Of a stretch of DNA of 64,000 bases, positions 51,263 to 58,766 are shown piece after piece (position 1 is the stretch's first letter; each line of letters opens with the position of its first letter). Below the pieces are notes generated by a model that worked only from the letters and a program-made list of their open reading frames with translations, was not told the DNA's origin and did no database searches. The translations under genes were made by a program, and so were the position numbers. This DNA comes from Paenibacillus amylolyticus (GTDB lineage Bacteria; Bacillota; Bacilli; Paenibacillales; Paenibacillaceae). Location: NCBI RefSeq assembly GCF_001570725.1, contig NZ_BCNV01000005.1, forward strand, positions 620,001-684,000, in the 5' to 3' direction.

Positions 51263-51856
51263 ATGACTATTGAGTTAGATTCGGAACAACCCGGATTGCA
51301 GGAACAGACCGCATCCATTCTGCATGAACTGGCGCTTGCCGGACAGCTTGGGCCTGGACAGATCGTTGTGATCGGTACAAGCACAAGTGAAGTCGCAGGC
51401 CAGCGGATTGGTACGAGTGGTGCCATTGAGGTGGCGCAGCAGCTTCTTGCGGGTATACGCGAGGTGCAGGAGGAGTTCGGTTTTGACACAGTATTCCAAT
51501 GTTGTGAGCATCTGAACCGTGCGCTGGTAATGGAACGTTCTGTGCTTACTCGTCTTGGATTGACTGAGGTTGGTGCAGTACCCGTGCCCAAGGCCGGAGG
51601 TTCAATGGCATCCGCAGCATATCGTTCGCTGACCGATCCATGCCTGGCCGAACATGTGCAGGCCCATGCGGGACTGGACATTGGGGAGACGATGATTGGA
51701 ATGCATCTAAGGCATGTAGCCGTACCTTTTCGTACAGCGCTCCGTTATGTTGGAGATGCACGTGTGACCACAGCGTTGACTCGTCCGAAGTTGATTGGCG
51801 GCGAACGCGCGGTGTATCGTATGGAAGAACAACCAGATTCGACATTTTGTGACTAA
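51263..51856 (+). CDS. ywlG: YwlG family protein (TIGR01440/DUF436)
   Basis: Cytoplasmic protein of 197 residues, conserved in Firmicutes between ywlE or rpiB and glyA, of unknown function. Family patterns seen are VVIGTSTSEVAGQRIGTSG near residue 36, FQCCEHLNRALVME near 77, VPVPKAGGSMASAAY and DIGETMIGMHLRHVAVP. The adjacent Cys pair and His might bind a metal. It is the first gene after the ZTP riboswitch, which ties it to one-carbon or purine status. GGGAGG lies ten bases before ATG 51263. The rpiB gene found here in Bacillus is absent. Confidence 0.9.
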   Translation: MTIELDSEQPGLQEQTASILHELALAGQLGPGQIVVIGTSTSEVAGQRIGTSGAIEVAQQLLAGIREVQEEFGFDTVFQCCEHLNRALVMERSVLTRLGLTEVGAVPVPKAGGSMASAAYRSLTDPCLAEHVQAHAGLDIGETMIGMHLRHVAVPFRTALRYVGDARVTTALTRPKLIGGERAVYRMEEQPDSTFCD

Positions 51857-51879
51857 CATATAAAGCGAGACTAATTGGG

Positions 51880-52062
51880 TTACACTCCTGACTTTGATTG
51901 CATCACCATCTTCCGATCGCTGTTATCCCCAGATTTTTTTATTCCCTTCTAAAGGGGGAAATCCGGTGATAGCCTATGCTTCCGGAGTAGCTTTCTAAAG
52001 AAAGCTTTTAGGCGACCACTTCGTTTCTTCAGATTGGTGTTGCATTCGCCGTTTTCGTGTAA
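51880..52062 (-). repeat. Dispersed palindromic intergenic element, copy D (inverted)
   Basis: Read leftward it starts GTTTACACGAAAACGGCG and ends near GGAGTGTAAC. It combines the AGCTTTCT hairpin of copy A with the CCGGATTT, AAGGGAAT and AAATCTGGGGATAACAGCG core of copy B. Outer arms TATAAAGCGAGACTAAT (51860) and ATTAGTTTCACTTTATA (52064) extend the palindrome. It fills the ywlG-glyA gap. Confidence 0.8.
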
Positions 52063-52111
52063 ACATTAGTTTCACTTTATAATTTCACTTATAACTGGGA
52101 GGAATTTAATC

Positions 52112-53359
52112 ATGGAACAATTGCGCAAGAATGACCCGGCAGTACTGGAAGCGATGAATCTTGAACTGAAACGTCAACAGAACAACATCGAACTGATTGC
52201 ATCCGAGAACATCGTAAGTGAAGCAGTAATCGAAGCATTGGGATCTGTTCTGACCAACAAGTATGCTGAAGGATATCCAGGCAAACGTTACTATGGCGGT
52301 TGTGAGCATGTGGACATCGTTGAAGACATCGCGCGTGATCGTGCAAAAGAATTGTTCGGAGCAGAACACGTGAATGTTCAACCTCACTCCGGCGCACAAG
52401 CAAACATGGCAGTATATCTTGCAGCGCTGAAGCCTGGTGATACTGTACTCGGTATGAACCTTGCCCATGGTGGTCACCTCACACACGGTAGCCCGGTTAA
52501 CGCATCCGGTTTGCTGTACAACTTCGTTGCATACGGCGTACAAGAAGACACATTCCTGATTGATTATGATGAAGTGCGCAAAGCGGCTTTCAAACACCGC
52601 CCTCGTCTGATCGTTGCAGGTGCAAGTGCCTATCCGCGTACCATTGACTTTGAAAAGCTGGCTTCCATCGCCAATGATGTAGGCGCTTTGTTCATGGTGG
52701 ACATGGCTCACATCGCAGGACTGGTTGCTGCTGGATTGCATCCAAGCCCAGTTCCACATGCGCATTTCGTAACAACAACAACACACAAAACGCTGCGTGG
52801 ACCTCGTGGTGGTATGATTCTGTGCCGTAAAGCATGGGCAGCAGCAATTGATAAAGCCGTATTCCCTGGTTCCCAAGGTGGACCTCTGATGCACGTGATC
52901 GCTTCCAAAGCGGTAGCATTCGGTGAAGCTTTGCAGCCATCTTTCAAAACGTATGCAGAGAATGTTGTGAAAAACGCACAGGTTCTGGCTGAAACACTGA
53001 TCGCTGAAGGATTGAACATCGTATCCGGTGGTACAGATAACCACTTGATGCTGATCGACACACGCAGTGTGAACATCACAGGTAAGGAAGCTGAGCATGT
53101 ACTCGATTCCATCGGCATTACCGTGAACAAAAATGCAATTCCATTCGACCCTACAAGCCCGTTTGTAACGAGCGGTATTCGAATTGGTACACCTGCTGCA
53201 ACTTCCCGTGGCATGAACGAAGAAGCTATGGTTGCTATTGGTAAGATTATTGCCAAAACATTGAAAAATCCTAAAGATACGGCGAAGCTGGATGAAGCTC
53301 GTGCAGAAGTGACTGCACTGACAGACCAATTCCCGCTCTATACCGACCTTAAATACTAA
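52112..53359 (+). CDS. glyA: Serine hydroxymethyltransferase
   Basis: PLP enzyme of 415 residues that interconverts serine and glycine and charges tetrahydrofolate with one-carbon units. Motifs: NIELIASENIVSEAV at the start, NKYAEGYPGKRYYGGCE, and the Schiff-base Lys in FVTTTTHKTLRGPRGG near residue 226. GGGAGG precedes ATG 52112. It lies downstream of the ZTP riboswitch and ywlG and is flanked by two inverted copies of the dispersed palindromic element. Codon use is that of a highly expressed gene. Confidence 0.98.
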   Translation: MEQLRKNDPAVLEAMNLELKRQQNNIELIASENIVSEAVIEALGSVLTNKYAEGYPGKRYYGGCEHVDIVEDIARDRAKELFGAEHVNVQPHSGAQANMAVYLAALKPGDTVLGMNLAHGGHLTHGSPVNASGLLYNFVAYGVQEDTFLIDYDEVRKAAFKHRPRLIVAGASAYPRTIDFEKLASIANDVGALFMVDMAHIAGLVAAGLHPSPVPHAHFVTTTTHKTLRGPRGGMILCRKAWAAAIDKAVFPGSQGGPLMHVIASKAVAFGEALQPSFKTYAENVVKNAQVLAETLIAEGLNIVSGGTDNHLMLIDTRSVNITGKEAEHVLDSIGITVNKNAIPFDPTSPFVTSGIRIGTPAATSRGMNEEAMVAIGKIIAKTLKNPKDTAKLDEARAEVTALTDQFPLYTDLKY

Positions 53360-53364
53360 AAAAC

Positions 53365-53593
53365 TTTGCTCATGCTGTTTGTATTTGAGTGTTCTTAATG
53401 TACACACGCAGACGGAGCAAACCGAAAGAACCTGAAGAAGCGTAGCGCTCGCCTTTATCCCCAGATTTCAACAATTATAATTGGATCAAAGAAATCTGGG
53501 GATAACAGCGATCGGAAGGTCATTCGGTTTGCGGAGCACCATTAGTGTTTACACGTTTTTGAACATTCTCAATAACACAACAGCATGAGCAAA
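53365..53593 (+). repeat. Dispersed palindromic intergenic element, copy E
   Basis: Outer arms TTTGCTCATGCTGTT (53365) and AACAGCATGAGCAAA (53579) pair perfectly over 15 bp. Inside are GAACCTGAAGAAGCGTAGCG, GCCTTTATCCCCAGATTT pairing with AAATCTGGGGATAACAGCG, and ATCGGAAGGTCATTCGG, matching copies B and D. It starts six bases after the glyA stop. Confidence 0.8.
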
Positions 53594-53630
53594 ACAGGAC
53601 CGGATGGATCATTTTCCGGTCCTGTTTTTT
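53593..53630 (+). terminator. Terminator of glyA
   Basis: ACAGGACCGG pairs with CCGGTCCTGT around a 12-base loop, followed by T6. Confidence 0.92.
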
Positions 53631-53691
53631 ATAGGATTCGGTATTCTGTAATGATTGGGTGCCCTTTGATGGTGTAATTCGTTGTTGGTGA

Positions 53692-53700
53692 TGATATAAT
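53692..53700 (+). promoter_or_regulatory. Extended -10 promoter of upp
   Basis: TGATATAAT is an extended -10, about 85 bases before the gene; no strong -35 at standard distance. Confidence 0.55.
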
Positions 53701-53785
53701 ATACAGGATTTATCGAGCCCATGAATGGTGGCTAGGTATATTTGGAAATGCTGAACATGAAGAACTTACCGGAGGGACAAATTAG

Positions 53786-54415
53786 ATGGGAAAATTAGTA
53801 ATATGTGATCACCCTTTGATTCAACACAAACTGACGTTTATACGCGACATGCGTACGAATACGAAAGATTTTCGTGAATTGGTGGATGAAGTAGCAACGT
53901 TGATGGCTTATGAGATTACAAGAGATGTGGAACTGGAAACGATTGATGTACAGACACCTGTAGCGGCAACACAAGGTAAAGTCATCTCTGGACGTATGCT
54001 CGGACTGGTGCCGATTCTGCGTGCAGGACTTGGAATGCTGGATGGCGTTGTGAAATTGTTGCCAGCGGCAAAAGTTGGACATGTTGGTCTGTTCCGTGAC
54101 CCGGAAACACTGCAACCGGTAGAATACTACACCAAACTGCCTACAGACGTAACAGAGCGTCAATTGATTGTGATTGATCCGATGCTCGCGACTGGCGGTT
54201 CGGCCATTGCAGCCATTGACGTGCTCAAAAAACGTGGCTGTACTCAAATTAAGATGATGAACCTGGTGGCAGCACCGGAAGGCGTTAAAGCTGTACAGGA
54301 TGCACATCCCGATGTGGATATCTATGTAGCAGCACTGGACGACCGTCTGGATGATCATGGTTACATCGTTCCAGGACTTGGAGATGCAGGAGACCGTCTA
54401 TACGGCACTAAATAA
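53786..54415 (+). CDS. upp: Uracil phosphoribosyltransferase
   Basis: Pyrimidine salvage enzyme of 209 residues: uracil plus PRPP gives UMP. The PRPP-binding motif IDPMLATGGSAIAAID is near residue 131, and the uracil-binding region YIVPGLGDAGDRLYG is at the C-terminus. GGAGGG precedes ATG 53786. It competes for uracil with the degradative operon at 8626-17058 of the same window. Gene order glyA-upp before the ATP synthase genes agrees with Bacillus. Confidence 0.98.
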   Translation: MGKLVICDHPLIQHKLTFIRDMRTNTKDFRELVDEVATLMAYEITRDVELETIDVQTPVAATQGKVISGRMLGLVPILRAGLGMLDGVVKLLPAAKVGHVGLFRDPETLQPVEYYTKLPTDVTERQLIVIDPMLATGGSAIAAIDVLKKRGCTQIKMMNLVAAPEGVKAVQDAHPDVDIYVAALDDRLDDHGYIVPGLGDAGDRLYGTK

Positions 54416-54465
54416 GCATATTGCATGCTTGTAATCGGAACTTATAGAAAAGGGGCTTTGCTCGA

Positions 54466-55623
54466 ATGTCCAAGAAAATTAAAGTCATGACGATTTTCGG
54501 GGTGCGTCCGGAAGCCATCAAGATGGCTCCGCTTATTTTGGAATTGCAAAAACATCCCGAGTCTATTGAATCTATTGTTTGCGTAACTGCGCAACATCGC
54601 CAGATGCTGGATCAGGTACTTGAAGTTTTCGACATTCATCCCGATTATGATCTGGATGTAATGAAAGACCGCCAGACATTGAATGAAATTACAATTCGTG
54701 TGCTTGGCGGTTTGGAGCCAGTGTTAGCCGAAGCTAAACCAGATATTGTACTGGTTCACGGGGATACATTGACTACCTTTGTAGCGAGCTATGCAGCATT
54801 CCTGCAACAGATTCAGGTAGGGCATGTGGAAGCGGGACTGCGGACGTGGAACAAGCTGTCTCCATATCCGGAAGAGATGAACCGTCAGTTGACGGGAGTA
54901 CTGGCTGATCTACACTTTGCGCCTACGGATTGGTCTTCTTCCAATCTTGCCAAAGAAAATAAATCGGAGTCTAGTACGTACGTCACAGGCAACACGGTAA
55001 CAGATGTGTTTCAATATACAGTACGGGAGGACTACAAGCACCCGGTACTTGATTGGGCCCAAGGCAAACGCCTTGTGCTGATGACAGCTCATCGCCGTGA
55101 ATCTCAGGGCGAGCCTCACCGCAACATTTTCCAGGCCGTCAAACGGATTGCCGACGAATTTGAAGATATTGCCATCGTGTACCCGGTGCATCCAAGTCCT
55201 GCTGTGAAGGAGCCGGCTCACGCGATCTTGGGGAATCATCCCCGTATTCAATTAATTGATCCACTAGACGTGGTGGATTTGCATAACTTTTACCCGCATA
55301 CTCACTTGATTTTGACCGATTCAGGCGGTTTGCAGGAAGAAGCGCCTTCGTTTGGTGTGCCTGTACTCGTATTGCGCGATACAACAGAGCGCCCGGAAGG
55401 TATTGAAGCTGGAACGCTGGAACTGGTTGGTACCGAAGAGGAACGTGTATATGAACGGACCAAAGCTCTGCTTACAGACGAAACACTGTATGCAAGCATG
55501 AGTCAGGCTGCTAATCCATACGGTGATGGACATGCTTCGGAAAGAATTGTCAATGCGATTTTGCATCATTTCGGTGTAAATAGTGACCGTCCGGAATCAT
55601 TTCACAGAAAATTCAAAAAATAA
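54466..55623 (+). CDS. mnaA: UDP-N-acetylglucosamine 2-epimerase (non-hydrolysing)
   Basis: Interconverts UDP-GlcNAc and UDP-ManNAc for wall teichoic acid linkage units or other surface polymers. The protein has 385 residues with a GT-B fold. Motifs: MTIFGVRPEAIKMAPLI at the start, HGDTLTT, GHVEAGLRT with the catalytic Glu, MTAHRRES with the catalytic His, and LTDSGGLQEEAPSFGVPVLV. AAAGGGG precedes ATG 54466. It lies between upp and the atp operon, as in several Firmicutes. Confidence 0.95.
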   Translation: MSKKIKVMTIFGVRPEAIKMAPLILELQKHPESIESIVCVTAQHRQMLDQVLEVFDIHPDYDLDVMKDRQTLNEITIRVLGGLEPVLAEAKPDIVLVHGDTLTTFVASYAAFLQQIQVGHVEAGLRTWNKLSPYPEEMNRQLTGVLADLHFAPTDWSSSNLAKENKSESSTYVTGNTVTDVFQYTVREDYKHPVLDWAQGKRLVLMTAHRRESQGEPHRNIFQAVKRIADEFEDIAIVYPVHPSPAVKEPAHAILGNHPRIQLIDPLDVVDLHNFYPHTHLILTDSGGLQEEAPSFGVPVLVLRDTTERPEGIEAGTLELVGTEEERVYERTKALLTDETLYASMSQAANPYGDGHASERIVNAILHHFGVNSDRPESFHRKFKK

Positions 55624-55750
55624 TACATTTTTTCTGACGGATTTATAAAGGGCATAGCATACAGTTAAACTGTACGGTTTACGCGGGTTTATGGGCTTTG
55701 AGGGTCTATATTCCCGTCGTTTTCCCCTTTAAAACGCTAAAATCATTCAA

Positions 55751-55780
55751 TTGACAAAGGCTCTCATCATTCAGTAAAAT
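55751..55780 (+). promoter_or_regulatory. Promoter of the atp operon
   Basis: TTGACA (55751-55756), 18 bases, TAAAAT (55775-55780), 30 bases before the first gene. Confidence 0.8.
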
Positions 55781-55809
55781 TAACTGGGATTGCAAGGGTG
55801 GCGTGGAAA

Positions 55810-56064
55810 ATGGCCGATTCGAACAAACCAAATTCATCCCGTAACCATGACGATAATGTATGGAAAGCGATGGGACTCGTGACAGCTTTTGGGATCGAGA
55901 TTGCCATTCTCGCTGTTGCCGGATATTACGCTGGCTCCTGGTTGGACAAGACCATTGGAGGTAACGGAATATGGATCGCCGTAAGCGTTCTCTTTTTTCT
56001 TGCGGCAGGCGGTGTAAGCATCTACTTTATCGCGAAAAAATTCATGGGGGAAAGTGATGAGTGA
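55810..56064 (+). CDS. atpZ: AtpZ/AtpI-family small membrane protein
   Basis: First gene of the ATP synthase operon, 84 residues, two membrane helices (AMGLVTAFGIEIAILAVAGY and IWIAVSVLFFLAAGGVSIYF) joined by the family motif GSWLDKTIGG. AtpZ helps Mg2+ handling and assembly of the synthase in Bacillus species. The start is ATG 55810, preceded by AAGGGTGG; an earlier in-frame GTG overlaps that site. It overlaps the next gene by eight bases. Confidence 0.85.
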   Translation: MADSNKPNSSRNHDDNVWKAMGLVTAFGIEIAILAVAGYYAGSWLDKTIGGNGIWIAVSVLFFLAAGGVSIYFIAKKFMGESDE

Positions 56065-56434
56065 ACTAACCAGATACCGCAGATCGATGACTGTTTTCAT
56101 CATGTACTTTCTTATGATTTGTTTTCTCGCAGCGGCCTTTATGCCACGTGTGGAGACAATTGCTTTGGGACTGGCCCTGGGTACAGGAATTAGCTGGATC
56201 AATGCATTTTACTTGGGCTACAAAGTAAGGAAAATGTCTGATGATGCGGCAGAAGGTAACTTGAAGCGTGTGAACCTGGGATTTTTGACAAGAGCGGCAC
56301 TCGCTGTGCTCGGTATATTCATATCGATGCGCTTCCCGCAGTACTTCAATACATATGCGGTTGCAGGCGGTCTCGTCATTGCACAATTTTCCTTACTGAT
56401 TATAGGGATTGTCCATTCCCGCAGAGCAGAATGA
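56057..56434 (+). CDS. atpI: ATP synthase subunit I (AtpI)
   Basis: Membrane protein of 125 residues with four hydrophobic helices. It is thought to act as a chaperone for c-ring assembly. Typical features are a basic N-terminus (RYRRSMTVFIMYFL), the LGTGISWINAFYLG segment, and a polar loop KVRKMSDDAAEGNLKRVNLG before the third helix. ATG 56057 follows GGGGGA. Identity is supported more by position and topology than by strong motifs. Confidence 0.82.
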   Translation: MSELTRYRRSMTVFIMYFLMICFLAAAFMPRVETIALGLALGTGISWINAFYLGYKVRKMSDDAAEGNLKRVNLGFLTRAALAVLGIFISMRFPQYFNTYAVAGGLVIAQFSLLIIGIVHSRRAE

Positions 56435-56479
56435 TGTTAGGTGCTGCAGCTTTCAAGTCGAGAAAGGGGTGAGAAAAAT

Positions 56480-57298
56480 ATGCATGAAGCTCCAATTATT
56501 ATGCTTGGCGGATTTCGACTGGATCTATCGGTTGTGTTGATGCTGGTAGTTACAGGTGCCCTTGTTTTTATTTTTGCTGTACTGGCCACACGAAGACTAT
56601 CCGTTGAAAACCCCGGCAAGCTGCAAAATTTTATGGAGTGGGCAGTAGAATTCGTCCGCAATCTGATTTCCAGTACAATGGATATGAAGAAAGGTAAACA
56701 TTTTATCTCTCTCGCTCTTTCCATGATCATGTTCATTTTTGTAGGAAACATGCTCGGACTTCCGTTCCAAGCGGTAACTGCAGTGGACAGCGCAGAACAT
56801 GCGCAAGTGTTCGGTCAGCCGATTGTTACAGCGGTGGAGGCGTTTGAAGAAGCGCATGCCAAGGACCCGGAAGCACATCCACACGTTGAACTGGCATGGT
56901 GGAAATCACCGACAGCCGATTTGTCTGTAACGATGGGACTCGCTCTCGTAGCGTTCCTTGTATCGCATGGACTCGGATTGTTCCGCAACACCAGAGGATA
57001 TCTCCAGCATTACCTGAAGCCATTCGCTTTGTTCTTGCCAATCAACCTGATTGAGACGGCATCCAAGCTGTTGACACACGGTATGCGTCTATTCGCGAAT
57101 ATCTTCGCAGGTGAGGTACTGATCGCAACGATCCTGAAACTGACCACATTTAAAGTGTTTGGTGCTATTGCAGCGATTCCGCTACTAATGGTGTGGCAAG
57201 GCTTTAGTATCTTTATCGGCGCGATCCAGGCATTTGTGTTTGTTATCTTGATGATGGTGTACATTTCACAGAGCATCGAGACGCACGACGAGCATTAA
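56480..57298 (+). CDS. atpB: ATP synthase Fo subunit a
   Basis: Proton channel subunit of 272 residues, five or six helices. The essential Arg is in KLLTHGMRLFANIFAGEVLI near residue 205. Other conserved stretches are GNMLGLPF and QAFVFVILMMVYI near the C-terminus. The start is ATG 56480 behind AAAGGGGTGA; an in-frame TTG-type extension upstream is not needed. Confidence 0.96.
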   Translation: MHEAPIIMLGGFRLDLSVVLMLVVTGALVFIFAVLATRRLSVENPGKLQNFMEWAVEFVRNLISSTMDMKKGKHFISLALSMIMFIFVGNMLGLPFQAVTAVDSAEHAQVFGQPIVTAVEAFEEAHAKDPEAHPHVELAWWKSPTADLSVTMGLALVAFLVSHGLGLFRNTRGYLQHYLKPFALFLPINLIETASKLLTHGMRLFANIFAGEVLIATILKLTTFKVFGAIAAIPLLMVWQGFSIFIGAIQAFVFVILMMVYISQSIETHDEH

Positions 57299-57376
57299 GT
57301 TTCAAGCCCTACGAAGATTTCTTCACCAGGCTGAACAATAAAAAATTCGATTTAACATTTTAAGGAGGATATACAA

Positions 57377-57601
57377 ATGGGAGCAATGGCATTAATCGCA
57401 GCAGCAATTGTTGCAGGACTGGGCGCGTTTGGCGCAGGTATTGGTAACGGTATGGTAATCAGCAAAACGGTGGAAGGTATTGCCCGTCAACCGGAAGCAA
57501 AATCCACTCTTCAAACAACAATGTTTATCGGTGTAGGTTTGATCGAGGTATTGCCGATCATCGGTGTGGTACTCGCGTTCATGTTCTACGGTATGGCTTA
57601 A
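57377..57601 (+). CDS. atpE: ATP synthase Fo subunit c
   Basis: Rotor ring subunit, 74 residues, a helical hairpin. The first helix holds the Gly repeat (GLGAFGAGIGNG, residues 14-25), the loop is ARQP (36-39), and the ion-carrying Glu is E57 in GLIEVLPIIG. The Gln and Ser residues typical of Na+-binding rings are absent, so protons are the likely ion. AAGGAGG precedes ATG 57377. A hairpin follows the gene. Confidence 0.97.
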   Translation: MGAMALIAAAIVAGLGAFGAGIGNGMVISKTVEGIARQPEAKSTLQTTMFIGVGLIEVLPIIGVVLAFMFYGMA

Positions 57602-57618
57602 TTTAATTTTAAAGGTTT

Positions 57619-57654
57619 GGCGGGGAAGGCCATAGCCATCCGCGCCTTCTTTTT
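57619..57654 (+). terminator. Hairpin after atpE, possible partial terminator or mRNA processing site
   Basis: GGCGGGGAAGGC pairs with GCCATCCGCGCC at 10 of 12 positions around CATA, followed by TTCTTTTT. Within an operon this could reduce read-through or protect the atpE message, raising subunit c relative to the rest. Confidence 0.6.
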
Positions 57655-57716
57655 AGGTAATGTCTGCTACGTGCAGATGAACGTTTCAAGGATACCTCCA
57701 GGAAGGAGTGAACAGA

Positions 57717-58205
57717 TTGAGTTTCATATGGGAAAATACGCTTCTTGCGATTATTGCATTCGCAATTTTATATTGGCTGCTTAGCCGTTATGCTTTCGGT
57801 CCTTTGTTCTCCATTATGGAAAAACGTCGTGAACTCGTGTTGACGCAGATGAATGAGGCTGCACAGACTCGGGAACAGGCCATTGCCTATGTGGAGGAAC
57901 AAAAACAAGCTCTTGAGCAAGCGCGCAAAGATGCTTACGACATCATTGAACAATCCAAACAAACGGGTGGCAAACAAGCTGAATCGATCTTGGCTGATGC
58001 GAAAGCAGAAGCTAATCGTCTGAAAGACGATGCAGTACGCGAGATCGAGAGCGAGAAGAACAAAGCAGTCGCAGCGCTTCGCAGCGAGCTGGGTACAGCT
58101 TCCGTTCAGATTGCATCCAAGTTGATCAAAAAAGAAGTTGAGAACGGTCCTGCACAAGAAGAACTTGTGAACCAATACCTCAATGAGGTAGGAGGCCGAC
58201 AATGA
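57717..58205 (+). CDS. atpF: ATP synthase Fo subunit b
   Basis: Stator stalk subunit, 162 residues: one N-terminal membrane helix (ENTLLAIIAFAILYWLLSRY) and a long charged coiled coil to the end. The start is the TTG at 57717, eight bases after AAGGAG, which gives the usual short N-terminus (SFIWENTLL); a GTG at 57708 overlaps the binding site. The stop overlaps the start of atpH. Confidence 0.95.
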   Translation: MSFIWENTLLAIIAFAILYWLLSRYAFGPLFSIMEKRRELVLTQMNEAAQTREQAIAYVEEQKQALEQARKDAYDIIEQSKQTGGKQAESILADAKAEANRLKDDAVREIESEKNKAVAALRSELGTASVQIASKLIKKEVENGPAQEELVNQYLNEVGGRQ

Positions 58206-58750
58206 GCCGCGATACGATTGTTGCCAAGCGTTATGCGAAAGCATTGTTCGAAGTTGCTCTTCAGCAACAGCAGGTGCTTGAGGTTGAACAGGAACTGGTT
58301 GCAGTAGTCAGTGCATTGACCGGAGATGCTGATATCGAGAAATTTATCGTATCCCCTAATATTTCTGATGAAGCCAAACAGAACGTGCTTCACTCAAGTC
58401 TTGATGGTAAGGTATCCGAGTCTGTTCTTCGTACAGTCTTGTTGTTGATTGAGCGCGGACGCGTTGAATTGCTGGGAGACTTGCTGAATGATTATCGGAA
58501 AATCCAAGGTGAGTCGCTCGGCATCGCTGATGCTCGTGTCTACTCGACTTATGCATTGAATGATGAAGAAAAAGAAGCGGTAGCCCGTGAATTCGGTGGC
58601 CGTGTGAATAAAAAGATTCGTATCGAGAACATTGTTGATCCGACTCTGCTGGGCGGATTGAAAGTCGCCATTGGCGATACGATCTATGACGGCAGCTTGG
58701 CTGGCAAGCTCGAACGTCTTGAGCAGTCTTTTAACAGACGAGTACAGTAG
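58202..58750 (+). CDS. atpH: ATP synthase F1 subunit delta
   Basis: Peripheral stalk subunit of 182 residues linking b to the top of F1. The N-terminal helical domain starts DTIVAKRYAKALFEVALQQQ, and the C-terminus holds VDPTLLGGLKVAIGDTIYDG, both typical. GGAGG lies in the end of atpF just before ATG 58202. Confidence 0.96.
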   Translation: MSRDTIVAKRYAKALFEVALQQQQVLEVEQELVAVVSALTGDADIEKFIVSPNISDEAKQNVLHSSLDGKVSESVLRTVLLLIERGRVELLGDLLNDYRKIQGESLGIADARVYSTYALNDEEKEAVAREFGGRVNKKIRIENIVDPTLLGGLKVAIGDTIYDGSLAGKLERLEQSFNRRVQ

Positions 58751-58766
58751 ATTGGGGTGAGGACAC

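Noticed and set aside
52106..53407. 433-codon open frame opposite glyA
   Set aside because: Shadow of the biased codon use of glyA; Cys- and His-rich, with no domain.
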